Of a stretch of 41,765 bases of DNA, positions 1-7,840 are shown in pieces. This DNA is from Dehalococcoidia bacterium (GTDB taxonomy: Bacteria; Chloroflexota; Dehalococcoidia; SM23-28-2), in assembly GCA_020356025.1 (NCBI GenBank), contig CP070630.1:1076295-1118059 (forward strand), given 5' to 3'. The first letter of the stretch is position 1; every line of letters starts with the position of its first letter. The translations under genes and the position numbers were made by a program. The notes below the pieces were generated by a model. That model saw only the letters and a program-made list of their open reading frames with translations, was not told the DNA's origin and did not search any database.

Positions 1-498
1 GTCCGGCTGGAGCGCACCTACCAGCTCAACTTCGGCGGCAACACCGACTTCCTGAACATGCTGGAGCGGGAGAGGCTAATGTCCAAGAAGATCTCCAAGA
101 CCAGCGCTGTCGCCTCCCAGCTGGACTACGAGCTGCCCGAGGCCGACATCCACGTGGGACCCAGCGACTACGTGCCCTGGCTGCTCGACCGCAAGTTCTG
201 CCATATCCGTATGGAGGGAACAACCTTCGGGAACGTGCCCTTGAACCTAGAGGTGAAGCTGGAGGTCTGGGACAGCCCCAACTCAGCGGGGGTGGTCATC
301 GATGCCATCCGCTGCTGCAAGCTGGCCCTCGATAGGGGCATCGCCGGCGCCCTGGAAGCGCCATCTGCCTACTTCATGAAATCGCCTCCCAAGCAGTTCA
401 CCGATGACGAAGCACGTCGGATGGTGGAACAGTTCATCCAAGACCAACCAAAGGAAGGGATAATCGAGCCCCAGCCATCGCCGGGGCCGGAAGAATAG
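1..498 (+). CDS. ino1: myo-inositol-1-phosphate synthase, C-terminal part
   Basis: The frame is open from base 1 and ends at TAG 496-498, so only the last 165 residues are present. The enzyme turns glucose-6-phosphate into inositol-1-phosphate with NAD+ and is the first committed step towards inositol lipids. The visible part has the family's GGNTDFLNM stretch (residues 12-20 of the fragment), followed by an SKKISKT motif and, near the end, [10 protein letters not shown], all as in actinobacterial Ino1. The last 20 or so residues are a Pro/Glu-rich tail. The next four genes make and decorate phosphatidylinositol, which fits inositol-1-phosphate as their substrate. The N-terminal Rossmann half lies outside the window. 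Confidence 0.95.
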   Translation, partial: VRLERTYQLNFGGNTDFLNMLERERLMSKKISKTSAVASQLDYELPEADIHVGPSDYVPWLLDRKFCHIRMEGTTFGNVPLNLEVKLEVWDSPNSAGVVIDAIRCCKLALDRGIAGALEAPSAYFMKSPPKQFTDDEARRMVEQFIQDQPKEGIIEPQPSPGPEE

Positions 499-532
499 CC
501 CCTGACGGTGCCGACGGCACCTGCTCGCCCTT

Positions 533-1420
533 ATGTGGAAGTACCTTTTGATCTTGGCATGTGCCCGTCTACTGGGACGGCTCCCCCCTCGCGTCCTCTA
601 TCTCCTGGCCACAGTGGCAGCGTTCCTGATCTACACCTTCGCCGGGCGCCTCCGCCAGAACGTGTGGGACAACATGCGCCACGTCATGGGACCGAACACG
701 CCCAAAAAGGAGCTACGCAGGGCGGCCCGCCAGGTCTTCGGCAACTGGGCCAAGTCCTATGCTGACCTAGTCCACCTGCCCTACCTGAACCTGGACAAGT
801 TCTTCGAGCAGAAGCTGGTCTACCACGGATTCGACGAGAATATGCTGCCGGCGATCACTAACGGCAAGGGAGTGATCATCACCAGCGGCCACTTTGGCAA
901 CGCCGAGCTGGGCATCCAGGGCCTGTTGGCCAAAGGCGTCAAGGTCACCGTGCTCACGGAGCCCATCCAGCCGCCGGCCCTCTCCCGCCTCGTCGACGGT
1001 CTGCGGGCCAACAAGGGCCACACCTTCCTCCCGGTCAGCATCGGCAGCATCAAGGTCCTCCTACGCTCGATCAAGGCGGGGGGCGTAGTGGGCCTCATGT
1101 GCGACCGCGATATCGAGGGGCAAAGTATCCGTGTGCCCTTCTGCGGCACCCCCACCAGCATGCCGGTGGGGGTAGTGGAGCTGGCTACGCGCACCGGCGC
1201 TACCATCGTCCCCATCTTCGTATATCGCAAGAACGGCAACGCCTGCGAGGCCTTCCTGGAGCCACCCCTGGAGTTGGTCAATAGCGGCGACCCTCAGGCC
1301 GACCTCAAGACGAATGTGCGGCGCCTCCTAGAACGGTTCGAGGCTCACCTCCGTCGCGACCCCGGCCAATGGACCGTCCTGGAGACGGTGTGGGATGCGG
1401 AGGAGGGCGAAGAGCCGTGA
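533..1420 (+). CDS. LpxL/PatA-like lysophospholipid acyltransferase
   Basis: This 295-residue membrane-associated acyltransferase belongs to the LpxL/HtrB superfamily, which in actinobacteria includes the phosphatidylinositol-mannoside acyltransferase PatA. It has a hydrophobic N-terminus (about residues 3-35), a catalytic HX4E motif (His120, Glu125), and the later conserved runs CDRDIEG and VPFCGTPTSMPVG that form the acyl and phosphate pockets of the family. The length is typical. It starts 34 bases after ino1, and its TGA overlaps the GTG of the PHP gene (GTGA, 1417-1420). Sitting between ino1 and a PimA-like gene, it most likely acylates a mannosylated phosphatidylinositol. Lipid A acylation is less likely because no lipid A gene is visible. 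The substrate is inferred. Confidence 0.85.
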   Translation: MWKYLLILACARLLGRLPPRVLYLLATVAAFLIYTFAGRLRQNVWDNMRHVMGPNTPKKELRRAARQVFGNWAKSYADLVHLPYLNLDKFFEQKLVYHGFDENMLPAITNGKGVIITSGHFGNAELGIQGLLAKGVKVTVLTEPIQPPALSRLVDGLRANKGHTFLPVSIGSIKVLLRSIKAGGVVGLMCDRDIEGQSIRVPFCGTPTSMPVGVVELATRTGATIVPIFVYRKNGNACEAFLEPPLELVNSGDPQADLKTNVRRLLERFEAHLRRDPGQWTVLETVWDAEEGEEP

Positions 1421-2196
1421 GCCGCAGCGGAGACCTGGGCAAGGCCGACCTCCACATCCACACCGCCATAGGCGACGGCATGGCCGAGATCCAGGAACTT
1501 CTGGACTATGTGGAGGAGAAGACTGACCTTGATGTCATCGCCATCGCGGATCACGACAACATCAAGGGAGCCCATGCCGCGCGCGAACTCCGCGCCAAAG
1601 GGCGCTACAGCTTCGAGGTGGTGACGGCGGTGGAGGTGACGGCCGTGGAGGGCCATCTCCTGGCCCTGTACGTAGAGGAGCCTCCGCCCGCCCTTCGACC
1701 GCTGGTGGAGGTGCTGGAGGCCGTGCACAGTCAGGGCGGCCTCTGTATCATCCCCCATCCCCTGGCCTGGCTGACCCGCAGCCTAGGCGAGCGAACCATC
1801 GAGCGCATTATGAGAACAGGCGACAATGGCGTATACTTCGATGGCATAGAGGTAGGCAACGGAACGTTCGCCGCTCGCATGAGTGTGAAGAAGGCCATCA
1901 GGCTGAATCAGGAACGATATCACCTGGCCGAGGTGGGAGGCAGCGACGCCCACTTCCTGGTGACAGTGGGCAGCGCCTACACCCTCTTCCCCGGCTCCAC
2001 CGCCGAGGACCTGCGCCGCGCCATCCTGGACAAGCAGAGCAAAGCCGCCAGCGGCCACCAACCCAGCCTTCTGGAGATCGGCCCCGGGCAGGTGGCGCGC
2101 CAGATGTGGCGCGGCATCACCGTCACCCCCCGCACCCTGGGCTGGGGGCCCACGATCAAGAGCTTTGTGAAGCGCATCTTTCCGTTTGTGCGATGA
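1417..2196 (+). CDS. PHP-domain metal-dependent phosphoesterase
   Basis: The GTG start at 1417 overlaps the stop of the acyltransferase by four bases. An in-frame ATG further upstream at 1369 would overlap it by 52 bases and adds only low-complexity residues. The 259-residue protein has the PHP metal-site motifs in order: DLHIHT (11-16), ADHD (44-47), a Glu/His pair near 73-80, HP (114-115) and GGSDAH (174-179). Characterised relatives include nucleoside-bisphosphate phosphatases (TrpH/YciV type) and histidinol phosphatases. Its stop overlaps the PimA-like start (ATGA), so it is probably co-translated with the lipid genes. A role in removing phosphate from an inositol lipid intermediate is attractive but purely inferred; a general nucleotide phosphatase is the alternative. 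Confidence 0.85.
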   Translation: MSRSGDLGKADLHIHTAIGDGMAEIQELLDYVEEKTDLDVIAIADHDNIKGAHAARELRAKGRYSFEVVTAVEVTAVEGHLLALYVEEPPPALRPLVEVLEAVHSQGGLCIIPHPLAWLTRSLGERTIERIMRTGDNGVYFDGIEVGNGTFAARMSVKKAIRLNQERYHLAEVGGSDAHFLVTVGSAYTLFPGSTAEDLRRAILDKQSKAASGHQPSLLEIGPGQVARQMWRGITVTPRTLGWGPTIKSFVKRIFPFVR

Positions 2197-3338
2197 AGAT
2201 AGCGCTAGTGTCGCCGTATGATTTCGCCGTCCCCGGCGGCGCGAACAACCACATCTGCCATCTGGCTGACCACTTCGCGCGTCTGGGCCACGACGCCCGT
2301 ATCATTGCCCCGGCCTCCCGCAGAGAGGGCCTGCGCCGCGACGGCCTCATCGTCATCGGCGAGCGCTCCATCGGCCTCCCCGCTGGCGGCTCGGTGGCCC
2401 ACATCACCCTCTCCCTCACCCTCGGGCCCAAGGTGGAGCGAGTGCTTGCCAGCGAGCGCTTCGATGTCATCCACCTCCACGAGCCCTTCGTGCCACTCCT
2501 GCCCTTCCAGGTTCTCCGCCGCTCCAAGGTGACAACCGTTGCCACCTTCCACGCCGCCAAGGACGAGGGCCGACGCTGGTACGCCTACTTCCGCCCAGCC
2601 ATAAGCGTCTGGTGGCACAAGATCCAGGGCAAGATCGCCGTGTCACCCGCTGCCCTGCGCTTGATCAGTCGCTACTTCCCCGACGACTACGAGATCATTC
2701 CCAATGGTGTCAAGTACGACCGCTTCGCTTCCCCCGTCCCCCCCTTCGCCGAGTACAAAGACGGCAAGCTGAACATCCTCTTCCTGGGACGCCTGGAGAA
2801 GCGCAAGGGGCTCCCCTATCTGCTACAGGCCTACGCCCAGCTCAAGGCCAGGATGCCCGATACCCGCCTGCTCATCGTCGGGCCCGATGGAGGCATGAGG
2901 CAGGCATGTGACGGCTTCGTACAGAGGGAGCGACTGAAGGACGTGGTATTCACCGGCTACGTATCAGAGAAGGACCTGCCCCGCTACTACAAGACGGCCG
3001 ATGTCTTTTGCGCCCCCAACACCGGCAACGAGAGCTTCGGCATCATCCTCCTGGAGGCCATGGCCGCCGGCACCCCTGTGGTCGCTTCCGATATCGAGGG
3101 GTTCGCCTACGTGGTCGGCCACCAGGCCGAGGGCCTGCTAGTGCCTCGCCGCGACACAACTGCCCTGGCCGACGCCCTTCTTCAGCTCCTGAGCGACCCT
3201 GACCGCCGCGAGGAGATGGGCCGCATGGGCCAGATCAAGGCCCAGAGCTTCGATTGGTACCACGTCTCCCAGCAGGTTCTCTCCTTCTACAAGCGGGTGG
3301 CAGAGAAAAGGGCCTCGCTGGCTCTTGAGGACACGTAG
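2193..3338 (+). CDS. pimA: GT4 glycosyltransferase, PimA-like (phosphatidylinositol mannosyltransferase)
   Basis: The start is the ATG at 2193 in an ATGA overlap with the PHP gene; an earlier in-frame ATG at 2106 would put 29 unrelated residues before MKIALVSPYD. The 381-residue protein has the GT-B fold of family GT4: a glycine-rich PGG loop (14-16) near the N-terminus, HEPF (96-99), IPNGV (169-173), GRLEKRKG (199-206) and the donor-binding E-X7-E pair Glu280/Glu288 in NESFGIILLE. The opening is close in pattern to mycobacterial PimA, which adds the first mannose to phosphatidylinositol at the inner membrane face. Flanking ino1, acyltransferase and CDP-alcohol transferase genes support that substrate. 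Other GT4 enzymes share the motifs, so the exact acceptor is inferred. Confidence 0.85.
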   Translation: MKIALVSPYDFAVPGGANNHICHLADHFARLGHDARIIAPASRREGLRRDGLIVIGERSIGLPAGGSVAHITLSLTLGPKVERVLASERFDVIHLHEPFVPLLPFQVLRRSKVTTVATFHAAKDEGRRWYAYFRPAISVWWHKIQGKIAVSPAALRLISRYFPDDYEIIPNGVKYDRFASPVPPFAEYKDGKLNILFLGRLEKRKGLPYLLQAYAQLKARMPDTRLLIVGPDGGMRQACDGFVQRERLKDVVFTGYVSEKDLPRYYKTADVFCAPNTGNESFGIILLEAMAAGTPVVASDIEGFAYVVGHQAEGLLVPRRDTTALADALLQLLSDPDRREEMGRMGQIKAQSFDWYHVSQQVLSFYKRVAEKRASLALEDT

Positions 3339-3346
3339 GGGGAAGA

Positions 3347-3946
3347 ATGTTCTCTCTCCTGCCCCACTCCGTCCCTCGCCGCATCACCGACCCCATCGTC
3401 TTCCTGCTGGCCAAGGCCCACGTCACTCCCAACGCTCTCACCCTCCTGGGCGTCCTGGGAAGCGCCGGAGCGGCCGCCCTGCTGGCCCGCGGCCAGTTCC
3501 TGGCGGGCGGAATCGTTGTCCTGGCAGCAGGAGCGCTGGACATCCTCGATGGCGCCCTGGCTCGTGCCACCGGCCAGGTCACCCGCTTCGGAGCCGTCTT
3601 CGACTCCGTAATGGACCGCGTCTCAGAGGCGGCCGTCCTCTTCGGCCTCCTCTACTACTACACCGACCGTGATGCCCGCGAGGAGTCAGTCCTGATCTTC
3701 GCAGCGCTGGCTGGCTCCATGCTGGTGAGCTACATCAGGGCTCGCGGCGAGATCCTGGGCATCCCGATAAAGGAAGGGCTCTTCACTCGCGCCGAGAGAG
3801 TGATCATCATCGGCGTCGGTTGCATGATAGACCAGGTGAGGATCGCCCTCTGGATCCTGGCTGTCCTGGCCAACCTCACCGCCCTTCAGCGCCTCTACCT
3901 TGTCTGGCGCAAGACGCCCAAGGAGGAGCCCGTTGATACCCCTTAG
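3347..3946 (+). CDS. pgsA: CDP-alcohol phosphatidyltransferase, phosphatidylinositol-phosphate synthase-like
   Basis: This 199-residue polytopic membrane protein has the complete CDP-alcohol transferase signature: Asp65, Asp68-Gly69, Ala72-Arg73, Gly82, Asp86 and Asp90. A later SYIRARGE stretch and RAERVII resemble the actinobacterial phosphatidylinositol-phosphate synthases, which join CDP-diacylglycerol and inositol-1-phosphate. Linkage to ino1 and a PimA-like gene supports that activity over phosphatidylglycerophosphate synthase. The ATG follows a GGGGGAAGA ribosome-binding site, 8 bases after the previous stop. If it makes phosphatidylinositol phosphate, a phosphatase is needed next; the PHP gene two places upstream is a candidate. 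Confidence 0.88.
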   Translation: MFSLLPHSVPRRITDPIVFLLAKAHVTPNALTLLGVLGSAGAAALLARGQFLAGGIVVLAAGALDILDGALARATGQVTRFGAVFDSVMDRVSEAAVLFGLLYYYTDRDAREESVLIFAALAGSMLVSYIRARGEILGIPIKEGLFTRAERVIIIGVGCMIDQVRIALWILAVLANLTALQRLYLVWRKTPKEEPVDTP

Positions 3947-4700
3947 GGAGCAGGAGTTTCTGCGAGAGAAGTTCAGCCACGAGCTGGTCAGGCGCGTCAG
4001 AATCGATTTCTTCACCGAGAAGGAGACCTCAGTTCTCGTCCCCGGCCGCCAGCCCTGCCAGTACTGCAAGCCTACCCGACAGATGCTGCAGGAGCTCGCT
4101 GCTCTCACCGATGGGATCAGCCTGCGCCAGCACATCTTCGAGGACGACAAGGAGGCGGTCGCTCAGTACCGAGTGGAGAGGATACCAGCCATCGTCCTCC
4201 ACGGCGGCGATGAGCGCTGGCTGAAGTACTACGGCCTCCCCGGCGGCTACGAGTTCGTCACCCTCGTCGAGACCATCGTGGACATTTCGCGCGGCATCAG
4301 CTATCTGAGCGATGAAACACGCAGGAGGCTGCGCAAGCTAAAGAAGGACGTGCGCGTTCAGGTGTTCGTGACGCCGGCCTGCCCCCACTCTCCCCAGATG
4401 GCCCGCCTCGCCTACCAGGCGGCCCTGGAAAGCACTCACATCAGAGCCGAGGTCATTGAGGCAGATGAATTCCCAGAGCTGAGCCAGCGCCACCAGGTGC
4501 GCACCGTCCCCACCACTATCATCGAAGACAAGACCCGTTTCTCCGGTGCCGTGCGCGACGACGTCCTGGTGGACATCATCGAGAGGGTGCTGCAGCCTGC
4601 GCCTCTGACGGAGGCGACTGCGGCTCCAGAGAGGGGGCCGGTCACTCCGATATCCGAGTCCAGCGCCACCGCCGGCGGCGGCAAGATCATCCTGCCCTAG
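3933..4700 (+). CDS. two-domain thioredoxin/glutaredoxin-fold protein (protein disulfide oxidoreductase-like)
   Basis: The best start is TTG 3933: a full AAGGAGG site (3920-3926) sits six bases before it. An ATG at 3900 lies deeper inside the upstream gene and lacks this site. The 255-residue product has two thioredoxin-like halves. The first has an active-site CQYC (42-45) and a cis-Pro in RIPA (Pro85). The second has CPHS (150-153), where the second cysteine is replaced by serine, and a cis-Pro in TVPT (Pro193). This is the layout of archaeal/thermophile protein disulfide oxidoreductases, but with one degenerate redox centre. No signal peptide or membrane helix is seen. Its stop shares the bases CTAG (4697-4700) with the stop of the convergent gene. 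Confidence 0.85.
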   Translation: MIPLREQEFLREKFSHELVRRVRIDFFTEKETSVLVPGRQPCQYCKPTRQMLQELAALTDGISLRQHIFEDDKEAVAQYRVERIPAIVLHGGDERWLKYYGLPGGYEFVTLVETIVDISRGISYLSDETRRRLRKLKKDVRVQVFVTPACPHSPQMARLAYQAALESTHIRAEVIEADEFPELSQRHQVRTVPTTIIEDKTRFSGAVRDDVLVDIIERVLQPAPLTEATAAPERGPVTPISESSATAGGGKIILP

Positions 4701-5986
4701 CGCCTGCGCAGACGAGCCGTCAGCACAGCTATCCCCAGAAGGCTCACGCCCGCCAGGGCCCCGCCAGCGACCGCCAGACCCACCGCCGTGCCCCAGGGAA
4801 ACTCGTCCTCGCCAGCCTCTTCCGCCTCACCCGTCTGCTCCGCGGGCGTGGGCTGCACCTCCGACTCCTGCTCTGCGGCAGGCGTGGAACCTTCGCGCGG
4901 GGGCAGGCCCAGACTGGCCCGCCAGGCGTCCTCCAGGCCACCCTGGTCGAAGCCGTAGACCTTCAGGAGAGCCTTGTCGACGGTGCTTCCCTCCTTGAAG
5001 ATGGCATATAGCTCAGCGAACTTCGCCGACCCGTGGGTCTCAATCAGGAAGTCCACCAGGCTCCAGGCCTGGCCGTAGAAGAGGGTCACCTTGCTGGCAT
5101 CACCGGTGGGAGCGGTCATCGAGCGGACGGAGAGGAGGCTGTCACGCTCCACAGCCTTGTCCAGGGCCGAGGTAAAGCCCGCGCCGGGCTCCGACTGGCC
5201 GTACATGGCCGTTCCCTCGTCCAGCCAGGCAGGCAAGGAGCCGTAGGGGCCCTCACCCGCCACGTGGGTCACGATGTGGGTCAGTTCGTGGCGAAGGGTG
5301 TCATCATCCCCTTCGCCTTGCATGAGAATCGTATCCGACGACACCCGCTCGCCAGCAACGACCACCCGCTGGGCGTGGGCCTCGCTGCGCCGCACCAGGG
5401 CGGGCAGCATGTCCTGGTAGCTATCGTAAATCCAGACCTTCACCGGGTAGTCAACGGTTACGCCCAACAGCCCCGACATCTCGTCCAGCGTCTCGCGGGC
5501 TACCTCCAGGGACGATACGGCAGAAGAGGAGCTGCCAGCGTACCAGTAGACGGTCACGTTGCCATCGCTAACGCTCTCCCAGGCGAAGCGGATGTCCTCA
5601 TAGACAAAGGTAGCTGGTTCCGTGGTCAGCTTATTGCCAGCGCCGTCCTCGATCTCCCAGAAGTAGTCGATCTGAGCACCGGGCGCCAGGTAGCTGCGGG
5701 GCGGGTCGTTGGCCTTGAGATGGAAGTCCACCTGGACGCGCTCGGCGGGAGTGAGATCGGGCCGGCCGTAGGCCTTGACTCCGTCCGGCAGGATCTGATA
5801 GTGGAGGGTCGCCTCCTCGATGGTGGCCTGACTGTAGGCCGAGAGGCGGAACACCACCTCCTCGGGGAAGCTGTTCACCACATTTGTGGCCGTGACCTCT
5901 ATCGCACTCTGGGCAGAGGCGACAGGGGAGACAACCGTCCCCACGAAGAGAACGGCCAGGCCCAGGAGGACTAGAAACCTTTTCAT
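4697..5986 (-). CDS. secreted, membrane-anchored peptidase MA-like metalloprotease
   Basis: The 429-residue protein starts with a signal peptide (residues 1 to about 25, ending VASA). The central part carries the zinc-metalloprotease motif HELTH (233-237) and a downstream Glu in WLDEG (254-258), the expected third ligand in gluzincins of the peptidase MA-like group. A Pro/Glu-rich linker (about 365-395) leads to a single C-terminal membrane helix (about 400-423) and an RLRRR stop-transfer tail. So it is probably exported, with the catalytic domain outside and anchored at its C-terminus. The N-terminal 30-135 region looks like a beta-sandwich of unknown role. The start overlaps the prfB stop (ATGA). 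The substrate is unknown. Confidence 0.8.
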   Translation of the reverse strand: MKRFLVLLGLAVLFVGTVVSPVASAQSAIEVTATNVVNSFPEEVVFRLSAYSQATIEEATLHYQILPDGVKAYGRPDLTPAERVQVDFHLKANDPPRSYLAPGAQIDYFWEIEDGAGNKLTTEPATFVYEDIRFAWESVSDGNVTVYWYAGSSSSAVSSLEVARETLDEMSGLLGVTVDYPVKVWIYDSYQDMLPALVRRSEAHAQRVVVAGERVSSDTILMQGEGDDDTLRHELTHIVTHVAGEGPYGSLPAWLDEGTAMYGQSEPGAGFTSALDKAVERDSLLSVRSMTAPTGDASKVTLFYGQAWSLVDFLIETHGSAKFAELYAIFKEGSTVDKALLKVYGFDQGGLEDAWRASLGLPPREGSTPAAEQESEVQPTPAEQTGEAEEAGEDEFPWGTAVGLAVAGGALAGVSLLGIAVLTARLRRR

Positions 5987-7090
5987 CCCTCGTCCTTGCC
6001 CAGCGTGGCCTTCTGATAGGCCCGCAGAAGCTCATCGAGTTCGCCGTCCAGGACGGCCTCGGCGTCGCTGGTCTCGTAGCCCGTGCGATGGTCCTTCACC
6101 ATCTTGTAGGGATGGAGGACGTAGCTGCGGATCTGGTTGCCCCAGGCGGCGGAGACGTGCTCCCCCTTGAGACGATCCTTCTCCTCAGCCTGGCGCTCCA
6201 GCTCTCGCTCCAGCAGGCGCGCCTGGAGCACCTTCATAGCGATATCTTTGTTACGATACTGCGACCGCTCGTTCTGGCAGGAGACCACGATCCCGCTGGG
6301 GACATGGGTGATGCGGACGGCCGTGGCGTTCTTCTGGACGTGCTGGCCGCCGTGGCCACTGGCCCGGAAGACGTCGATGCGCAGGTCATCGGGGTCGATC
6401 GTCACCTCCGCCACGTCTTCGACCTCCGGCATCACCTCCACCAGAGCGAAGGAGGTGTGGCGGGCATGGGCGAAGTCAAAGGGCGAGAGACGCACCAAGC
6501 GGTGGACGCCCCGCTCGGCCCGCAGGTAGCCGAAAGCGTTGGGGCCAGCCACTTCAGCCATCGCGCTCTTGATCCCCGCTTCCTCTCCCACCGTCATGTC
6601 CAGCACACGCGCCTGGTAGCCGTGGCTCTCCGCCCAGCGGAGGTACATGCGCAGCAGCATGTCTGCCCAGTCCTGGGAGTCGGTGCCGCCAGCGCCGGCG
6701 TGGATGGCCAGGATGGCATCACGACGGTCATACGCGCCGGAGAGGGCCAGGGACAGCTCCAGCTCGTCCAGTCGAGCCGCCAGCGCCTCAGCCTCAACCG
6801 ACACGTCAGCCGCCATCGCCTCGTCTCCCTCCGCCTCCGCCAGCTCCAGCAGATCGGACAGCTCGCCCACCTTGATCTCCAGCCCGCGCCAGGTCTCCAC
6901 CTGCTCACGGGCCTCCGCCAGGCGACGCATCACCTTCTGCGCTCGCTGCGGATCGTCCCAGAAGTCGGGCCGGGAGGAACGACTCTCGAGGGTGCCTATC
7001 TCGCGTTCTTGGCTGGCGACGTCAAAGGCTCTCCGTTATGCGAAAGATGCGCTCGGAGAGCTGCTTGAGAACCTCTCTTACTTCTTGCAT
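5983..7090 (-). CDS. prfB: peptide chain release factor 2, with programmed +1 frameshift
   Basis: RF2 reads UAA and UGA stop codons and triggers peptide release. The coding sequence is in two frames: 22 codons from ATG 7090 to CTT 7025, then an in-frame TGA (7024-7022) that is bypassed by a +1 shift. Translation resumes at GAC (7023-7021) and ends at 5983. The joined product is 368 residues, the usual RF2 length (E. coli 365). After joining, the stop-codon recognition motif SPF lies at 202-204 and the catalytic GGQ at 247-249, matching RF2 and not RF1. Starting at an internal GTG or ATG near 6933 would lose the first 52 residues. It lies 30 bases after endonuclease V and overlaps the peptidase gene by four bases. 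Confidence 0.97.
7021..7034 (-). promoter_or_regulatory. prfB programmed frameshift site (internal Shine-Dalgarno, CTT TGA C)
   Basis: Reading the minus strand, GGAG (7034-7031) is followed by a three-base spacer, then the slippery CTT codon (7027-7025), the in-frame TGA (7024-7022) and C (7021). This is the canonical prfB autoregulation site: low RF2 leaves the ribosome paused at TGA and the internal Shine-Dalgarno promotes a +1 slip. The three-base spacing equals that of the E. coli site. Confidence 0.93.
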
Positions 7091-7120
7091 GGCAGCATCG
7101 ACCACCTTGCGATTCGATTG

Positions 7121-7825
7121 CTAGAACAAGGACATCTGCTCACCGGCGGGCTGCGGCGCCGCCGCTATAGTCTGGCCGCCGGCCGCCTGGTGAGCCAGAC
7201 GAGCGGGCTCCGGCAGGCGATAGCCCCGGCAGAGGCGAAGAACCCATTCCGCCGCTTCCGCCAAAGCGATGCGATGTCCCACGGAAACGTAGACCGGCGT
7301 CACTCCTGTCCGCGTGCGCACCACCAGGCCGATGATCTCCGGCCCATCGCGCAGCTCCACGCGGCTGCCCGCCTCCTCGCCCACAGGCCCGTGCTCGCCC
7401 ACCAGACGCGACTTGGCGCAGCCGACGGTCGGCAGGTCGAGCAGCAACCCCAGGTGGCAGGCGATTCCGAACCGACGCTGGTGAGCCAGCCCCTGGCCAT
7501 CCACCAAGAGCAGATCGGGTCTGAGAGACAGCCGCTGGAAGGCCTCGGCCAGCACCGGCACCTCGCGGAAGGCCAGCAGCCCCGGTACGTAGGGAAAGGT
7601 TAGCTCTGTCTCCACCACCTGGCTCTCCAGCACCCGCAGGTCGGGGTAGCTGAGCACGACCACGGCGCCGCAACCCTTGCCGCCAGCAGTGGCGATGTCC
7701 GCCCCTGCCACCGTGCGCACGTCCTGAGGCGAGCCCTCCAGGACGACCTGGGAGGCCAGCCGCTTCTGGGTGGCTATTGCGTCACGCGGCTCCAGGTTCC
7801 AGGGATGAAGCTGCTGTATTTCCAT
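7121..7825 (-). CDS. nfi: endonuclease V (deoxyinosine 3' endonuclease)
   Basis: This 234-residue repair enzyme cuts DNA one base 3' of a deaminated adenine (inosine). The catalytic metal ligands are visible: Asp43 in GADIA, Glu88 in the YVPGLLAFRE segment (79-88, which contains the PYxP wedge), and Asp109 in VDGQG, with His115 after it. The ATG at 7825 is chosen because MEIQQL is the family-like beginning; the open frame continues far upstream only because it runs antisense-like through the DUF763 gene. There is no clear Shine-Dalgarno, and a TATAAT box lies nine bases before the ATG, suggesting a leaderless start. It lies 10 bases downstream of the DUF763 gene. Confidence 0.93.
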   Translation of the reverse strand: MEIQQLHPWNLEPRDAIATQKRLASQVVLEGSPQDVRTVAGADIATAGGKGCGAVVVLSYPDLRVLESQVVETELTFPYVPGLLAFREVPVLAEAFQRLSLRPDLLLVDGQGLAHQRRFGIACHLGLLLDLPTVGCAKSRLVGEHGPVGEEAGSRVELRDGPEIIGLVVRTRTGVTPVYVSVGHRIALAEAAEWVLRLCRGYRLPEPARLAHQAAGGQTIAAAPQPAGEQMSLF

Positions 7826-7834
7826 CGCAATCCC

Positions 7835-7840
7835 ATTATA
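7835..7840 (-). promoter_or_regulatory. possible -10 box giving a leaderless endonuclease V mRNA
   Basis: The minus strand reads TATAAT at 7840-7835, overlapping the DUF763 stop codon, nine bases before the ATG at 7825. I see no good -35 at 16-18 bases upstream. Transcription would start one to three bases before the ATG, and no ribosome-binding site is present. The promoter call is tentative. Confidence 0.4.

Noticed and set aside
5033-5974. 313-codon plus-strand frame
   Set aside because: Antisense of the secreted peptidase gene, which has a signal peptide, HELTH and a C-terminal membrane helix.
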